Shown here piece by piece: positions 51,137 to 62,249 of a DNA stretch of 64,000 nt. The position numbers were made by a program, and so were the translations under genes. Location of the stretch: positions 186,001-250,000 of the forward strand of contig NZ_CP047588.1 of NCBI RefSeq assembly GCF_011035165.1, written 5' to 3'. This stretch comes from Buchnera aphidicola (Uroleucon sonchi). GTDB taxonomy: Bacteria > Pseudomonadota > Gammaproteobacteria > Enterobacterales > Enterobacteriaceae. The notes beneath the pieces are model-generated. The model saw only the letters and a list, made by a program, of their open reading frames with translations, did no database searches and was not told the DNA's origin. Position 1 is the first letter of the stretch. Every line of letters starts with the position of its first letter.

Positions 51137-52852
51137 TTACGAAACCTCTTTTTTCCTTAGCCACATTTCATTCATTCCTCCTCCTTGAATTTGCATAGGA
51201 TAAACATGTTCAGAACTATCAACATCAATATCTACAAAAACTAAATGACCATCAGATAATTTTTTTAATGCCGTTTTTAATTGATTATGTAAATTTTTTG
51301 GTTTTCTAATTTTAATACCACAATGTCCATAAGATTCTGATAATTGGATAAAGTTTGGAAGCGAATTCATATAAGAATGAGAATGTCGTCCAGAATAAAG
51401 TATATCTTGCCACTGTTTGACCATACCTAAAGAAGAATTATTTAAGTTTAATATTAATATTGATAAATTATATTGTTTTGCTGTAGATAGTTCTTGAATA
51501 TTCATTTGAATACTACCATCTCCTGTAACACAAATGACAGTGTCTTCTGGATATGCTAATTTGACTCCTAATGCTGCAGGTAATCCGAAACCCATTGTAC
51601 CTAATCCACCTGAATTAATCCAACGTCTAGGTTGGTTAAATGGGTAATATAATGCTGTAAACATTTGATGTTGACCAACATCTGAAGTAATATAAGCATT
51701 TCCTTTAGTTAATTTAAAAAGAGTTTCAATTACTTGTTGCGGTTTGATTGTTTTATCGTCCTGTTGATACTGTAAACTATTGTTTTTTTTCCATTTGTTA
51801 ATTGTATCCCACCAAGATTCTAAACATACAATATTTTCTTTTTTTTCAAGTAATTTTAACATTTTTTTCAAGATGTATTTTGCATCACCAACAATAGGAA
51901 TATTTGCCATAACAGTTTTAGAAATTGACGTAGGATCAATGTCAATATGTAAAATAATAGCATTAGGACAGTATTTATTTAAATTATTTGTTGTACGATC
52001 ATCAAATCTTACACCAATTGCAAAAATTACATCTGCATTATGTATTGTCATATTAGCTTCATAAGTGCCATGCATTCCTAACATAGAAATACTTTGCACA
52101 TGATTACCTGGAAAAGCACCTAATCCCATTAAAGAAGTAGTTACAGGACAGTTAGTTTTTTCTGCAAAAATTTTTAATTCTTCATGACTTTCAGAACTAA
52201 TAATTCCTCCTCCTGCGTAAATTACAGGTCTTGTAGCTTTTAAAAAGATATCTAATGCTTTTTTAATTTGACCAGTATGACCTTTATTAGTTGGGTTATA
52301 AGAACGCATATAAATATTTTTTGGCCATTTATAACAAAAATTACTTCTTTTTTTTAAGACATCTTTTGGTAAATCAATGACTACTGGTCCTGGACGACCA
52401 CTTGACGCCAACCAGAAAGATTTTTTAAAAATTACCGGGATATCTTCAGTTTTTTTTACCAAAAAACTATGTTTAACTATTGGGCGAGAAATGCCAATCA
52501 TATCGCACTCTTGAAAAGCATCATATCCAATTAACGAAGAAGACACTTGGCCAGATATGACTACCATAGGAATAGAATCCATGTATGCAGTAGCAATACC
52601 AGTAATTGCATTAGTTGCTCCTGGTCCAGAAGTTACTAACACAACACCAATTTTACCAGTAGCACGAGCATATCCATCTGCCATATGAGTCGCCGCTTGT
52701 TCATGTCGAACTAAAATATGTGTAATTCCACCAATAGTTTTTATAGCATCATAAATATCTAGTACAGCACCACCAGGATAGCCAAATATATACTGTATTT
52801 CTTGATCAATTAATGATCGAATAACCATTTCAGCTCCTGATAATATTTCCAT
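51137..52852 (-). CDS. ilvI: Acetolactate synthase isozyme III large subunit
   Basis: ThDP enzyme making acetolactate and acetohydroxybutyrate for valine, leucine and isoleucine. The protein is 571 residues (E. coli 574). The catalytic Glu is in [20 protein letters not shown] (about 47-66). The ThDP/Mg motif starts [12 protein letters not shown] near 440 and ends NNSSLGMV. The ATG is preceded by AGGA. Its isoleucine branch depends on threonine made by thrABC in this window. Confidence 0.98.
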   Translation of the reverse strand: MEILSGAEMVIRSLIDQEIQYIFGYPGGAVLDIYDAIKTIGGITHILVRHEQAATHMADGYARATGKIGVVLVTSGPGATNAITGIATAYMDSIPMVVISGQVSSSLIGYDAFQECDMIGISRPIVKHSFLVKKTEDIPVIFKKSFWLASSGRPGPVVIDLPKDVLKKRSNFCYKWPKNIYMRSYNPTNKGHTGQIKKALDIFLKATRPVIYAGGGIISSESHEELKIFAEKTNCPVTTSLMGLGAFPGNHVQSISMLGMHGTYEANMTIHNADVIFAIGVRFDDRTTNNLNKYCPNAIILHIDIDPTSISKTVMANIPIVGDAKYILKKMLKLLEKKENIVCLESWWDTINKWKKNNSLQYQQDDKTIKPQQVIETLFKLTKGNAYITSDVGQHQMFTALYYPFNQPRRWINSGGLGTMGFGLPAALGVKLAYPEDTVICVTGDGSIQMNIQELSTAKQYNLSILILNLNNSSLGMVKQWQDILYSGRHSHSYMNSLPNFIQLSESYGHCGIKIRKPKNLHNQLKTALKKLSDGHLVFVDIDVDSSEHVYPMQIQGGGMNEMWLRKKEVS

Positions 52853-53550
52853 CTTTTCCTCCAGGATGCTAATTTATTAGGTAGTATATCTTTACTTTAT
52901 TGCTTTATTTATTAGTTTATCCTGTAGTTTAACGAGATAAATTAGCAATATTAAATTTATAAAATATTATTGAAGATTATTTCAAAAAATTTACATAAAC
53001 TCATGTTTTTTATTATTATGATAATATCAGATATTATTAATGAATAGAACGTATTCAACATAATTTATATCACGTTAATTTCGATTATAAATAATAATAA
53101 AATAATATATTTTCAACTTAAGTTAGATAATATACCAATCAATATATTATATTCTAAGAAATGATGTTTACTAAATAAATAGTATTATAATTTTAATGAT
53201 ATAATAAATTTTTAAAAAAAATTAATTATTTTGTATATATTACAGCTTATTTATAATTATTTTTTTAAAATTTTGCACTAAAGTAAAAGATAACTAAATT
53301 ATACATTATACAAATATTATTTTTTACATGAATATAATTTAAATTTTCTTTTTCAAAAAAAATAATGCTTGTAACAATTTTTTTTGATTGATTTGATTAA
53401 TAAACATATTTCATAATAAATATTTTAAGATAGATATTTAAGAGAAATAGAGTTAAATAGTTATGAAGTGTATAATAAACATTTATCTGACATAATGTCA
53501 TGATGATATTTTTTATTTATCGCTTAGATTGTAATTATGAGAAAGAAATA
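52853..53550. other. Gene-free divergent region between ilvI and degP
   Basis: 698 bases between divergent genes, holding no credible reading frame, tRNA or repeat. It must contain the ilvIH and degP promoters. The only marked structure is the palindrome TGACATAATGTCA (53488-53500), about 50 bases before the degP start. In E. coli the ilvIH upstream region is an Lrp target; I see no clear Lrp sites. Confidence 0.5.
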
Positions 53551-54990
53551 ATGAAAAAATTAGTTATAATATTAAAAAAAACACCTTTCATTTTCACTGT
53601 ATTACTCAGTTTAGGTATTTTTTGTCAGAATTTTGCTGTTAGCAAAATGCATAGTCATGCATTTTCTAAAACAGCATGTCCTAGTTTAGCTCCAATGTTA
53701 GAAAAAGTAATGCCTTCAGTAATTAGTATTAATGTTGAAGGAAGTACAATAGTACATACTTCACGTTTACCTCATCCATTTCAACCATTTTTTGGTGATA
53801 ATTCTCCTTTTTGTCAAGAAAACTCACCGTTTTATAATTCACCTTTTTGTCAATTGAATCCTAATTCTAATAATACTAATGAAAAATTTCGAGCATTAGG
53901 ATCGGGTGTGATTATTAATGCTGAAAAAGGATATGCCGTCACAAATAACCATGTTGTTGAACATGCAAACAAAATTCAAGTACAATTGAGTGATGGACGT
54001 CGTTATGAAGCGCATGTTATTGGTAAAGATGCGCGTTCTGATATAGCTTTAATACAATTAAAACATGCAAATAATTTAAGCGCAATAAAAATTGCTGATT
54101 CTAATTCGTTACGAGTAGGAGATTATACTGTAGCTATCGGAAATCCATATGGATTAGGAGAAACAGTGACTTCAGGTATTATTTCTGCTTTAGGACGTAG
54201 CGGGTTGAATATTGAACATTATGAAAATTTTATTCAAACTGATGCTGCTATTAATAGAGGTAATTCTGGTGGGGCTTTGGTAAATTTAAATGGTGAATTA
54301 ATAGGCATTAATACTGCTATTTTAGCTCCAGATGGTGGAAATATTGGCATAGGATTTGCTATCCCAGGAAATATGGTTAAAAGTTTAGCTGAACAAATTG
54401 TACAATTTGGACAAGTTAGAAGAGGAGAATTAGGTATAATTGGGATGGAACTTAATTCAGATTTAGCAAAAATAATGAAGATTAATATACAAAAAGGGGC
54501 GTTTGTTAGTCAAGTGATGCCGAATTCTTCTGCTTTTGAAGCAGGCATTAAAGCTGGAGATATTATTATTTCTTTAAATAAAAAACCTATTTCTAGTTTT
54601 TCTGCATTACGTGCAGAAATTGGGTCATTACCGGTAAAAACAAAAATGGAATTAGGAATTTTTAGAACAGGAAATATTAAAAATATAATTGTTGAATTAA
54701 AAGAATCTACTAGAAATAATTTGAATTCAGAAAATATTTATGTAGGAATAGAAGGTATAGAAGTATATAATTTTACGTTCAATGGAAAACATGTAGTAAA
54801 AGTAAAAAATGTCAAATTAAATACTCCAGCATCTAAAATAGGATTTAAAAAAGATGATGTTATTCTTGGAGTTAATCAAAAATTCATTAGTAATATAAAT
54901 GAATTAAAAGCTGTGTTAGATAGTAAACCAAAAATATTAGTATTTATTGTTCAAAGAGGTAATAATACTATATATTTAGTTAGTGAATAA
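53551..54990 (+). CDS. degP: Periplasmic serine protease/chaperone DegP
   Basis: HtrA-type protease of the envelope. From the ATG at 53551 (MKKLVIILKK, after GAGAAAG) the protein is 479 residues (E. coli 474). An in-frame ATG at 53500 would add 17 residues before the signal peptide and is unlikely. Signal peptide about 1-30, LA loop with two Cys, then catalytic His in TNNHVVEHA, Asp in ARSDIALIQL and Ser in GNSGGALVNL. Two PDZ domains fill about 285-479. All catalytic residues are intact, so it should police outer-membrane protein folding along with BamA. Confidence 0.96.
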   Translation: MKKLVIILKKTPFIFTVLLSLGIFCQNFAVSKMHSHAFSKTACPSLAPMLEKVMPSVISINVEGSTIVHTSRLPHPFQPFFGDNSPFCQENSPFYNSPFCQLNPNSNNTNEKFRALGSGVIINAEKGYAVTNNHVVEHANKIQVQLSDGRRYEAHVIGKDARSDIALIQLKHANNLSAIKIADSNSLRVGDYTVAIGNPYGLGETVTSGIISALGRSGLNIEHYENFIQTDAAINRGNSGGALVNLNGELIGINTAILAPDGGNIGIGFAIPGNMVKSLAEQIVQFGQVRRGELGIIGMELNSDLAKIMKINIQKGAFVSQVMPNSSAFEAGIKAGDIIISLNKKPISSFSALRAEIGSLPVKTKMELGIFRTGNIKNIIVELKESTRNNLNSENIYVGIEGIEVYNFTFNGKHVVKVKNVKLNTPASKIGFKKDDVILGVNQKFISNINELKAVLDSKPKILVFIVQRGNNTIYLVSE

Positions 54991-55003
54991 TAATTATAAT
55001 AAT

Positions 55004-55033
55004 CCGCCCGAAAAACACGGGCGGTTTATTTTT
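55004..55033 (+). terminator. degP terminator
   Basis: Seven-base GC-rich stem CCGCCCG / CGGGCGG with loop AAAAACA, followed by TTTATTTTT. A textbook intrinsic terminator on the plus strand; dapD converges on it and may share the hairpin, with a weaker tail. Confidence 0.92.
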
Positions 55034-55856
55034 ATGTAACATTTCTTAGTAATTGGTTAATTTCTGTTTTTTTTAATGTTTTTGAATCTACTTTTTTAAC
55101 AATAATAGCAGCATAAAGATTATATTTTTTATTGTTTGATGGTAAGCTACCAGGTACTACTACAGAATTAGATGGTACTCTTCCATAAAAAATTTTGTCA
55201 TTTTCTCTATCGTAAATTTTAGTACTTTGCCCAATAAAAACACCCATAGAAATTACTGATCCTTTTTCGATAATAACTCCTTCTACAATTTCAGAACGAG
55301 CTCCAATAAAACAATTATCTTCAATAATTGTAGGATTATTTTGTAACGGTTCTAATACACCTCCTATACCTACACCTCCAGATATATGGACGTTTTTTCC
55401 AATTTGAGCGCACGATCCTATAGTAGCCCAAGTATCTATCATACTCCCTGTATCAATATATGATCCTATATTAATATAAGAAGGCATAATAACTGTTTTA
55501 TAATTAATGAATGCACCATATCTGATGGTGGCTGGAGGCACTATTCTAATTTGTTCTTTTTGAAACTGATCTTCATTGTATTGCTCATATTTTAATGGAA
55601 TTTTATCATAGTAATTGGTATGATTACCTGTTATAAGTCTGTTTTGTTTGATATACATATATAATAAAACTGCTTTTTTTAACCATTCATGTGTAATCCA
55701 AACATTGTTTTTTTTTTCCGCTATTCTAATAGAACCAGAATTTAACAATGTAATAATTTCAAATATGCTTTGTATGACATTATAATCAATATCATTAAAA
55801 TTTATTTTATTTTTATTTTTATATACTTTTTCAACTATTTGTTTTAATTTTTTCAT
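55032..55856 (-). CDS. dapD: Tetrahydrodipicolinate N-succinyltransferase
   Basis: Succinyl-CoA dependent step of the lysine/diaminopimelate pathway. The protein is 274 residues, the E. coli length. After an alpha-helical N-terminus, a left-handed beta-helix of hexapeptide repeats covers about 110-235 (for instance [20 protein letters not shown]). An in-frame A10 tract encodes AEKKNN near residue 44. It supplies lysine to the host and diaminopimelate to MurE. It follows map by 50 bases on the same strand. Confidence 0.97.
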   Translation of the reverse strand: MKKLKQIVEKVYKNKNKINFNDIDYNVIQSIFEIITLLNSGSIRIAEKKNNVWITHEWLKKAVLLYMYIKQNRLITGNHTNYYDKIPLKYEQYNEDQFQKEQIRIVPPATIRYGAFINYKTVIMPSYINIGSYIDTGSMIDTWATIGSCAQIGKNVHISGGVGIGGVLEPLQNNPTIIEDNCFIGARSEIVEGVIIEKGSVISMGVFIGQSTKIYDRENDKIFYGRVPSNSVVVPGSLPSNNKKYNLYAAIIVKKVDSKTLKKTEINQLLRNVT

Positions 55857-55906
55857 TGATTATACAAACCTATTTTTAATACATTAAATATTATTTTTAC
55901 ACTAAT

Positions 55907-56701
55907 TTAAGTTTTGTTAATTAATTTTGGAGAAATTATTTCGCCTTTTTGCCATGTTAAAATATCACAACCATATTCTGTTACTAATATTGTATGTTCA
56001 TATTGTGCAGATAAAGAATTATCTTGAGTTTTAACTGTCCATCCATCTGACATACATCTAACATGTCGCTTACCAGCATTAATCATTGGCTCGACTGTAA
56101 AAATCATTCCTTTTTCTAGAAGAATATTATTATTTTTATTATAATAATGTAATATATGAGGTTCTTCATGAAAATTTCGACCAATTCCATGACCACAATA
56201 TTCTTCTACAACAGAAAAATTATGTTTATTTACATATTTTTCGATTATTTTACCAATTTTATATAATGGTATACCTGGTTTAATTGATTTTAAAGACAAA
56301 TACAGACTGTTTTGAGCTACTTGACATAAATTTTTTGATAAAAGATTAACTTTACCTACAAAAAACATTTTTGAAGCATCACCGTAATATTTATTTTTAA
56401 TAACTGCAATATCAATATTAACTATATCTCCTTCTTTTAATATCTGTTTTGTATTAGGTATACCATGACAAACTACATCATTGATTGAAATACATATAGA
56501 TTTTGGAAAACCATGATAGCCTAAACAAGCTGGAATAGCTTGTTTTTTCCGTACAATATAATCATGACAAATTGTATTAATATCTTCAGTATTTATATTT
56601 GGTTTAATATATTTACTTATCATTTCTAACACTTCAGCTGCTATTTTGCCAGATTTTCTCATATTTTTGATTTCTAATGCTGTTTTAATTATACAACTCA
56701 T
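55907..56701 (-). CDS. map: Methionine aminopeptidase
   Basis: Removes initiator methionine. The protein is 264 residues, the E. coli length. Metal ligands: Asp in NIDIAV and Asp in YYGDASKMF (about 97 and 108), His in CGHGIGRNFHEEPH (about 171), Glu in FTVEPMI (about 204) and Glu in QYEHTILV (about 235). The substrate His in VCHGIPN is present. It is divergent from rpsB, as in E. coli. Confidence 0.97.
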   Translation of the reverse strand: MSCIIKTALEIKNMRKSGKIAAEVLEMISKYIKPNINTEDINTICHDYIVRKKQAIPACLGYHGFPKSICISINDVVCHGIPNTKQILKEGDIVNIDIAVIKNKYYGDASKMFFVGKVNLLSKNLCQVAQNSLYLSLKSIKPGIPLYKIGKIIEKYVNKHNFSVVEEYCGHGIGRNFHEEPHILHYYNKNNNILLEKGMIFTVEPMINAGKRHVRCMSDGWTVKTQDNSLSAQYEHTILVTEYGCDILTWQKGEIISPKLINKT

Positions 56702-56945
56702 AGTATTTAGTCACTTGTTATATCAATTTTGATAATTTAAGATATGTTTAAATTATACTGTAAAATATATTATTTTTTTTTTATTTAATTTAAAATATAT
56801 AAACAAATTTTTATTAAAAATGTGATATAAACATATTTTATATTATAAAAAATAAGAGAAGATAAAATTAATATATTGATATTTGCTATTTTTTAATATA
56901 TTACTTAATAAAGTATTTAATATTTTATATGCCAGGAGTGTAAAT

Positions 56946-57653
56946 ATGGAAATGATATCAATGCGAGATATGCTTAAAGCCGGAGTTCATTTTGGTCATC
57001 AAACACGTTATTGGAACCCAAAAATGAAACCTTTTATTTTTGGCGTACGAAACAAAGTGCATATTATTAATTTAGAAAAAACTTTGCCAATGTTTAATTT
57101 AGCTCTTGCTGAATTAAAGAAGATATACTTAAGAAAAGGGAGAATACTATTCGTAGGTACTAAACGAGCTGCTAGTAAAAAAATTAAAGAAACTGCTATA
57201 CATTGCGAACAATTTTATGTAAATCATCGTTGGTTAGGAGGAATGTTAACAAACTGGAAAACTGTTCGTCAATCTATCAAACGCTTAAAAGATTTAGAAA
57301 TAGAATCAAAAGATGGTACATTTTCTAAATTAACCAAAAAAGAAGCATTAATAAGATCAAGAGAATTATATAAATTAGAAAATAGTTTAGGAGGAATTAA
57401 AAATATGGGAGGTCTTCCTGATTGTTTATTTGTCATCGACGCTTCTCATGAAAATATTGCTATTAAAGAAGCAAATAATTTAGGTATACCTATTTTTGCT
57501 ATAGTTGATACTAATTCTAATCCTGATGGTGTAGATTACATTATACCCGGTAATGATGATGCTATTAGGTCAGTAACGTTATATTTAAAATTTGTAGAAC
57601 TTATTTGTTCTAAAACTAATAATAAATTAATTAATTTAAAAAATGATATATAA
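56946..57653 (+). CDS. rpsB: 30S ribosomal protein S2
   Basis: Small-subunit protein. From the ATG at 56946 ([18 protein letters not shown]) the protein is 235 residues (E. coli 241). A clear AGGAG ends 7 bases before this ATG. The signature [20 protein letters not shown] and [19 protein letters not shown] are almost identical to E. coli. First gene of rpsB-tsf-pyrH-frr, in the enteric order. Confidence 0.98.
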   Translation: MEMISMRDMLKAGVHFGHQTRYWNPKMKPFIFGVRNKVHIINLEKTLPMFNLALAELKKIYLRKGRILFVGTKRAASKKIKETAIHCEQFYVNHRWLGGMLTNWKTVRQSIKRLKDLEIESKDGTFSKLTKKEALIRSRELYKLENSLGGIKNMGGLPDCLFVIDASHENIAIKEANNLGIPIFAIVDTNSNPDGVDYIIPGNDDAIRSVTLYLKFVELICSKTNNKLINLKNDI

Positions 57654-57721
57654 AATTCATTTATATCATATTGAATACAATTATGGATATAAATAAAAAA
57701 TTTTAAAATAAGGAATATAAT

Positions 57722-58531
57722 ATGGTAAATATTAGTATTTCTGCAGATCTTATTAAAAATCTTAGATCTCGTACAGGAATAGGTTTATTAGAATGTAAAA
57801 GAGCACTTATAGAAGAAAATGGAGATATCGAGTCAGCAATTGATAATTTAAGAAAATCAGGAAAATTAAATGCTGTAAAAAAAAATAATAATATTACAAA
57901 TCAAGGAATTATTTTTTCAAATATTAAAAATAATTTTGGTGTAATGTTAGAATTAAATTGTGAAACTGATTTTGTATCTAAAGATAATTTATTTATTAAT
58001 TTTGGACAAAATATTATATTAAAATCACTAGAAAAAAAAATAAAAAATATTGATCAAATTAGAAGTGAATTTGAAGAAAAAAGAACAGATTTAATATTAA
58101 AATTTGGTGAAAATATTAACATTAGACGTTTTTGTTGGATTGAAGGAGAAAATATTTATTCATATGTACATGGTATTAGAATTGGTGTATTAGTTAGTGC
58201 TATTGGATTAAATAAAGTAATGTTAAAAAATATTGCTATGCATATAGCTGCAAGTAAACCAGAATATTTACATCCAAACAATATTCCTAGTACAGAATGG
58301 AATCGTGAATATCAAATTCAATCAGAATTAGTGAAAAATTTAAAAAAACCATCTGATGTGTTGAATAAAATTATACAAGGAAGAATGAAAAAATTTACTA
58401 ATAGTATTTCTTTAACAGGACAAAATTTTATTATCGATCCTACAAAAACAGTAGGTGAGATACTAAATGAAAATAATTCACATATTATATCATTTTCTAG
58501 ATTTGAATTGGGTGAAAATATGTCTAAATAA
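57722..58531 (+). CDS. tsf: Elongation factor Ts
   Basis: Nucleotide exchange factor for EF-Tu. The protein is 269 residues (E. coli 283). The UBA-like N-terminus contains [13 protein letters not shown] (residues 16-28), and the TDFVSK motif that contacts EF-Tu follows near 82-87. The core subdomains and the coiled-coil region with PEYL are present though diverged. AAGGA precedes the ATG. The gene follows rpsB by 68 bases. Confidence 0.97.
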   Translation: MVNISISADLIKNLRSRTGIGLLECKRALIEENGDIESAIDNLRKSGKLNAVKKNNNITNQGIIFSNIKNNFGVMLELNCETDFVSKDNLFINFGQNIILKSLEKKIKNIDQIRSEFEEKRTDLILKFGENINIRRFCWIEGENIYSYVHGIRIGVLVSAIGLNKVMLKNIAMHIAASKPEYLHPNNIPSTEWNREYQIQSELVKNLKKPSDVLNKIIQGRMKKFTNSISLTGQNFIIDPTKTVGEILNENNSHIISFSRFELGENMSK

Positions 58532-58579
58532 AAAATAGATTGAAAATACATTAATACAAAATATATTTAGGTTAAAAAT

Positions 58580-59308
58580 ATGTTTACACATGATAAATTT
58601 TTATATCGACGTATTTTATTAAAAATTAGTGGAGAAGCGTTACAAGGAATCAACAAATTTGGAATTGATATAAATTCTTTAACAAGAATAGCAGAAGAAA
58701 TCAAATGCATTGTCAATATTGGTATTCAGGTAAGTTTAGTTATTGGAAGTGGTAATTTATTTCGTGGGGAAAATTTATCTAAATTAGGTTTAAATCGTGT
58801 AGTATCAGATCATATTGGTATGTTATCAACTGTGATTAATAGTTTAGCAATGAAAGATATGATTAATTCTATCTCATCCATTAATACTTGTGTAATGTCT
58901 TCTATACCAATTAATGGTATTTGTGAAACATATAATTATGAACGGGCAATAAATTTATTATCTAATAATTATGTACTTATTTTTTCTGCAGGTATAGGTA
59001 ATCCTTTTTTTACTACTGATTCTGCAGCTTGTTTACGTGCTATTGAGACAAAATCTGATATTGTTCTAAAAGGAACTAATGTAGATGGAGTCTATTCAAA
59101 AGATCCGAAAAAATATTCTGATGCTATTTTATATAAAAAATTAACATATCAAGATGTTCTTCAAAAAGAACTTAAAGTAATGGATTTAGCTGCTTTTATA
59201 TTAGCAAGAGATCATCATGTACCAATTATTGTGTTTAATATTAAAAAACCTGGATCTTTATCTCGTGTTATTGCTAATAATTGTGAAGGCACAATTATTG
59301 GTAATTAA
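58580..59308 (+). CDS. pyrH: Uridylate kinase
   Basis: UMP to UDP, hexameric bacterial enzyme of the amino-acid kinase fold. The protein is 242 residues (E. coli 241). [10 protein letters not shown] near residues 14-23 binds phosphate, IGSGNLFRG near 55, the [19 protein letters not shown] loop near 137-155 and [14 protein letters not shown] near 166-179 complete the family pattern. It lies between tsf and frr. Confidence 0.97.
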   Translation: MFTHDKFLYRRILLKISGEALQGINKFGIDINSLTRIAEEIKCIVNIGIQVSLVIGSGNLFRGENLSKLGLNRVVSDHIGMLSTVINSLAMKDMINSISSINTCVMSSIPINGICETYNYERAINLLSNNYVLIFSAGIGNPFFTTDSAACLRAIETKSDIVLKGTNVDGVYSKDPKKYSDAILYKKLTYQDVLQKELKVMDLAAFILARDHHVPIIVFNIKKPGSLSRVIANNCEGTIIGN

Positions 59309-59392
59309 GTTTATAATTGAATATATTAAGCATAACCATATTAATAATTCAATAATATTTTAATTAATTAAGAATATTTTATAGGTCATCAT

Positions 59393-59950
59393 GTGATTAA
59401 TCAAATTAATGTAAAAACTTGTGAAAAAATGAAAATATGCGTTGAAACATTTAAAAATAGCATTAATAATATTCAAACTGGTCGAGCATCACCTGCATTA
59501 TTAAATAATATTTACATCGAATATTTTGGTGTTAAAACTTCTTTATACCAATTATCTAATATAACTGTTGAAAATTCTCATACTCTTAAAATTAATATTT
59601 TTGATATTTCTATTACTCCATTAATTAAAAAAGCTATTTTAAATTCAAATTTAGATTTAAATCCAATTTCACGTGGTAAAGATATACTAATAATAATACC
59701 TACATTAACAGAAGAAAGAAGAAAAAAATTAGTTAAAATTATTCGTAATGATGCTGAGAATAGTCGTATTAGTATTCGAAATATTCGAAGAGATGCTAAT
59801 GATCAAATTAAAAAACATCTTAAAAACAAAATAATTAGTGAAGACGATGAATATGTTGCTCAAACAAAAATACAAAATATGACTAACGATTATATTAAAC
59901 AAATAGATTCCATTTTATTAAAGAAAGAAATGGAATTAATGCAATGTTAA
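59393..59950 (+). CDS. frr: Ribosome recycling factor
   Basis: Splits post-termination ribosomes with EF-G. The start is GTG at 59393 (the ATG two bases earlier runs straight into a stop), with ATAGG upstream, giving 185 residues as in E. coli. INNIQTGRASPALLNNI, PTLTEERRKKLVKI and ISIRNIRRDANDQIK are conserved. Essential for translation. Confidence 0.96.
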   Translation: MINQINVKTCEKMKICVETFKNSINNIQTGRASPALLNNIYIEYFGVKTSLYQLSNITVENSHTLKINIFDISITPLIKKAILNSNLDLNPISRGKDILIIIPTLTEERRKKLVKIIRNDAENSRISIRNIRRDANDQIKKHLKNKIISEDDEYVAQTKIQNMTNDYIKQIDSILLKKEMELMQC

Positions 59951-60016
59951 ACTTTAAAAGTTATATATTTTAATCCATTCATGTAAAATGTATGATTTAT
60001 ATAATTAAGAAAATTT

Positions 60017-61216
60017 ATGAAAAAAATAACCATTTTAGGATCTACTGGTTCTATTGGTATTAACACATTATCTATTATTAAAAAACATCCAAATTTTTTT
60101 AAAGTCATTGCGTTAGTTGCTAATACCAATGTCAAAATGATGTTAAAACAATGTGAATTATTTTCACCAGATTGGGTGGCAATGAGAGATGAACAAGCTG
60201 CTAATATATTGAGAAAACAAATAAAAGTTAAAAAAATAAATACACAAGTTCTTTCTGGAGAAAAAGACATTTGTTATTTAGCTGCTTTAGAAGAAACTGA
60301 TCAAGTAGTAGCAGCGATTGTTGGTATGGCTGCACTATTGCCAATTTTATCTGCAATACATGCTGGAAAAACAATATTACTAGCCAGTAAAGAATCTTTA
60401 ATTACATGTGGTGATTTATTTATGAAAGCACTTGCGTCCAATGGAGCTAAAATTTTTCCTATTGATAGTGAGCATAGTGCTATTTTTCAAGTTTTACCTT
60501 TAAATATTCAGAATAAAATTGGTTTGACTGATTTAACAAAATGTGGTGTTGATCATATCATTTTAACTGGATCAGGTGGCCCTTTTTATCATTTTTCTGA
60601 TTCAGATTTATCTTATGTTACTCCAAATCAAACCTGCGCGCATCCTAATTGGTCAATGGGTAAAAAAATTTCAGTAGATTCAGCTACAATGATGAATAAA
60701 GGTTTAGAATATGTTGAAGCAAAATGGTTATTTAATGCTTTAGAACTAGAGATTAAAATTTTAATTCATCCTGAATCTATTGTTCATTCTATGATTCAAT
60801 ATTGTGATGGTTCGTTATTAGCACAATTATCAATTCCTGATATTAGAATTGCAATTTCTTATGCAATGTTTTGGCCTAATCGTATTAATACAAAAATTAA
60901 TTTTGTCAATCTTTCAAAAATTAAAAATTTAACATTCTTTGAACCTAATTTTATTCAGTTTCCATGTTTAAAATTAGTCATTGATGCTTTTAATCATGGT
61001 CCAGCAGATATGATTGTATTAAATGCTGCTAATGAAATTGCTGTATCAGCTTTTCTTAATTCGCAAATTTCATTTACTCAGATTTATCAAATAAATATTG
61101 AAACGTTAACATCAGCTTGTTTTTCACGACCTAATTGTATTGAAGATGTGTTAGAAATTGATAAAAAATCAAGAATACTAGCAAAAAAGAAAGTATATCA
61201 TTTTAGCAAAATATGA
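60017..61216 (+). CDS. dxr: 1-deoxy-D-xylulose 5-phosphate reductoisomerase
   Basis: Second step of the methylerythritol phosphate route to isoprenoids. The protein is 399 residues (E. coli 398). The NADPH motif ILGSTGSIGINTL is at residues 7-19, LLASKESLITCG near 121, PIDSEHSAIFQ near 149 with the metal-binding Asp and Glu, the flexible loop HPNWSMGKKISVDSATMMNK near 211-230, and the second Glu in GLEYVEAKWLF. All key residues are present. The isopentenyl product feeds uppS, next gene. Confidence 0.97.
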   Translation: MKKITILGSTGSIGINTLSIIKKHPNFFKVIALVANTNVKMMLKQCELFSPDWVAMRDEQAANILRKQIKVKKINTQVLSGEKDICYLAALEETDQVVAAIVGMAALLPILSAIHAGKTILLASKESLITCGDLFMKALASNGAKIFPIDSEHSAIFQVLPLNIQNKIGLTDLTKCGVDHIILTGSGGPFYHFSDSDLSYVTPNQTCAHPNWSMGKKISVDSATMMNKGLEYVEAKWLFNALELEIKILIHPESIVHSMIQYCDGSLLAQLSIPDIRIAISYAMFWPNRINTKINFVNLSKIKNLTFFEPNFIQFPCLKLVIDAFNHGPADMIVLNAANEIAVSAFLNSQISFTQIYQINIETLTSACFSRPNCIEDVLEIDKKSRILAKKKVYHFSKI

Positions 61217-61283
61217 TAAAAATTATTTTTTCATCCACAAAATATCTTAATAAAATTCTTTTTTAGAGAAACATATACATTTT

Positions 61284-62024
61284 ATGCAATATAAATCTTT
61301 ATTAAACAAAAGTCAGAAATCTAAAACATATTATCCTCGTCATGTAGCAATTATTATGGATGGAAATAGAAGATGGGCAGAAAATAAAGGTAAAATGTAT
61401 TCAATAGGTTATCAAAAAGGAGTAAAAGCTTTAAAAAATGCTGTAAGATTTTCTATCTTAAAAAATTTGGAAATATTAACTGTATATGCTTTTAGTACTG
61501 AAAATTGGAATCGTTCATTATTTGAAGTTCAATATTTAATGAATTTATTTTTTTCTATATTGAATAATGAACTTGATCAGTTCACAAAATATAACATTAA
61601 ATTTAAAGTAATTGGTGATATTACATTTTTTAATAAAAAACTACAAAATAGTATTCATAAAGTAGAAAAATTAACTATAAATAATAATGGTTTGATTTTA
61701 AATATAGCTGCAAATTATGGTGGAAAATGGGATATAATTCAAGGTGTGAAAAAAATTATTCATAAAGTACAAAAAGGTGTTTTACATATCAATGAAATTA
61801 AAGAAGAGACGTTTTCTCAGTATTTATCTACTAATGAACTAATTCCAGTAGATTTAGTAATTAGAACAGGTGGAGAGAAAAGAATTAGTAATTTTTTATT
61901 ATGGCAAATAGCTTATTCTGAATTATATTTTACTGATATTTTATGGCCTGATTTTGATCAGTATATTTTTCAAGATGCTATTAATTTTTTTATATCTCGT
62001 GAACGACGTTTTGGTGGATTTTAA
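61284..62024 (+). CDS. uppS: Undecaprenyl diphosphate synthase
   Basis: Cis-prenyltransferase building the C55 carrier used by MraY and MurG. The protein is 246 residues (E. coli 253). The catalytic Asp is in IIMDGNRRWAENKG (residues 24-37). TVYAFSTENWNRS near 71, NIAANYGGKWDI near 145 and the C-terminal DLVIRTGGEKRISNFLLWQ near 195 with WPDFDQYIF follow. It connects isoprenoid synthesis to the wall cluster. cdsA and rseP, which follow in E. coli, are missing. Confidence 0.96.
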   Translation: MQYKSLLNKSQKSKTYYPRHVAIIMDGNRRWAENKGKMYSIGYQKGVKALKNAVRFSILKNLEILTVYAFSTENWNRSLFEVQYLMNLFFSILNNELDQFTKYNIKFKVIGDITFFNKKLQNSIHKVEKLTINNNGLILNIAANYGGKWDIIQGVKKIIHKVQKGVLHINEIKEETFSQYLSTNELIPVDLVIRTGGEKRISNFLLWQIAYSELYFTDILWPDFDQYIFQDAINFFISRERRFGGF

Positions 62025-62249
62025 AATTAAACATAATGTATGTTTTATTTATTAAAATTTTATTGATAAAATATCAATTGATTGAAAAATAAATTTTTGA
62101 AAAATATTTTTTAAAATTTTCAAATATTTAATTCTGAAATATATCAAACAAAATTTTATTTTTAGATATAATTTTATCTAATTATTTCTATAAATATATA
62201 TTTTAAAAAATCCGTATCACACTTCATTGTAGGAAAAATTATAATAACA

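Noticed and set aside
60017..60270. Minus-strand frame opposite the dxr start
   Set aside because: Antisense to a conserved enzyme and without any recognisable domain.
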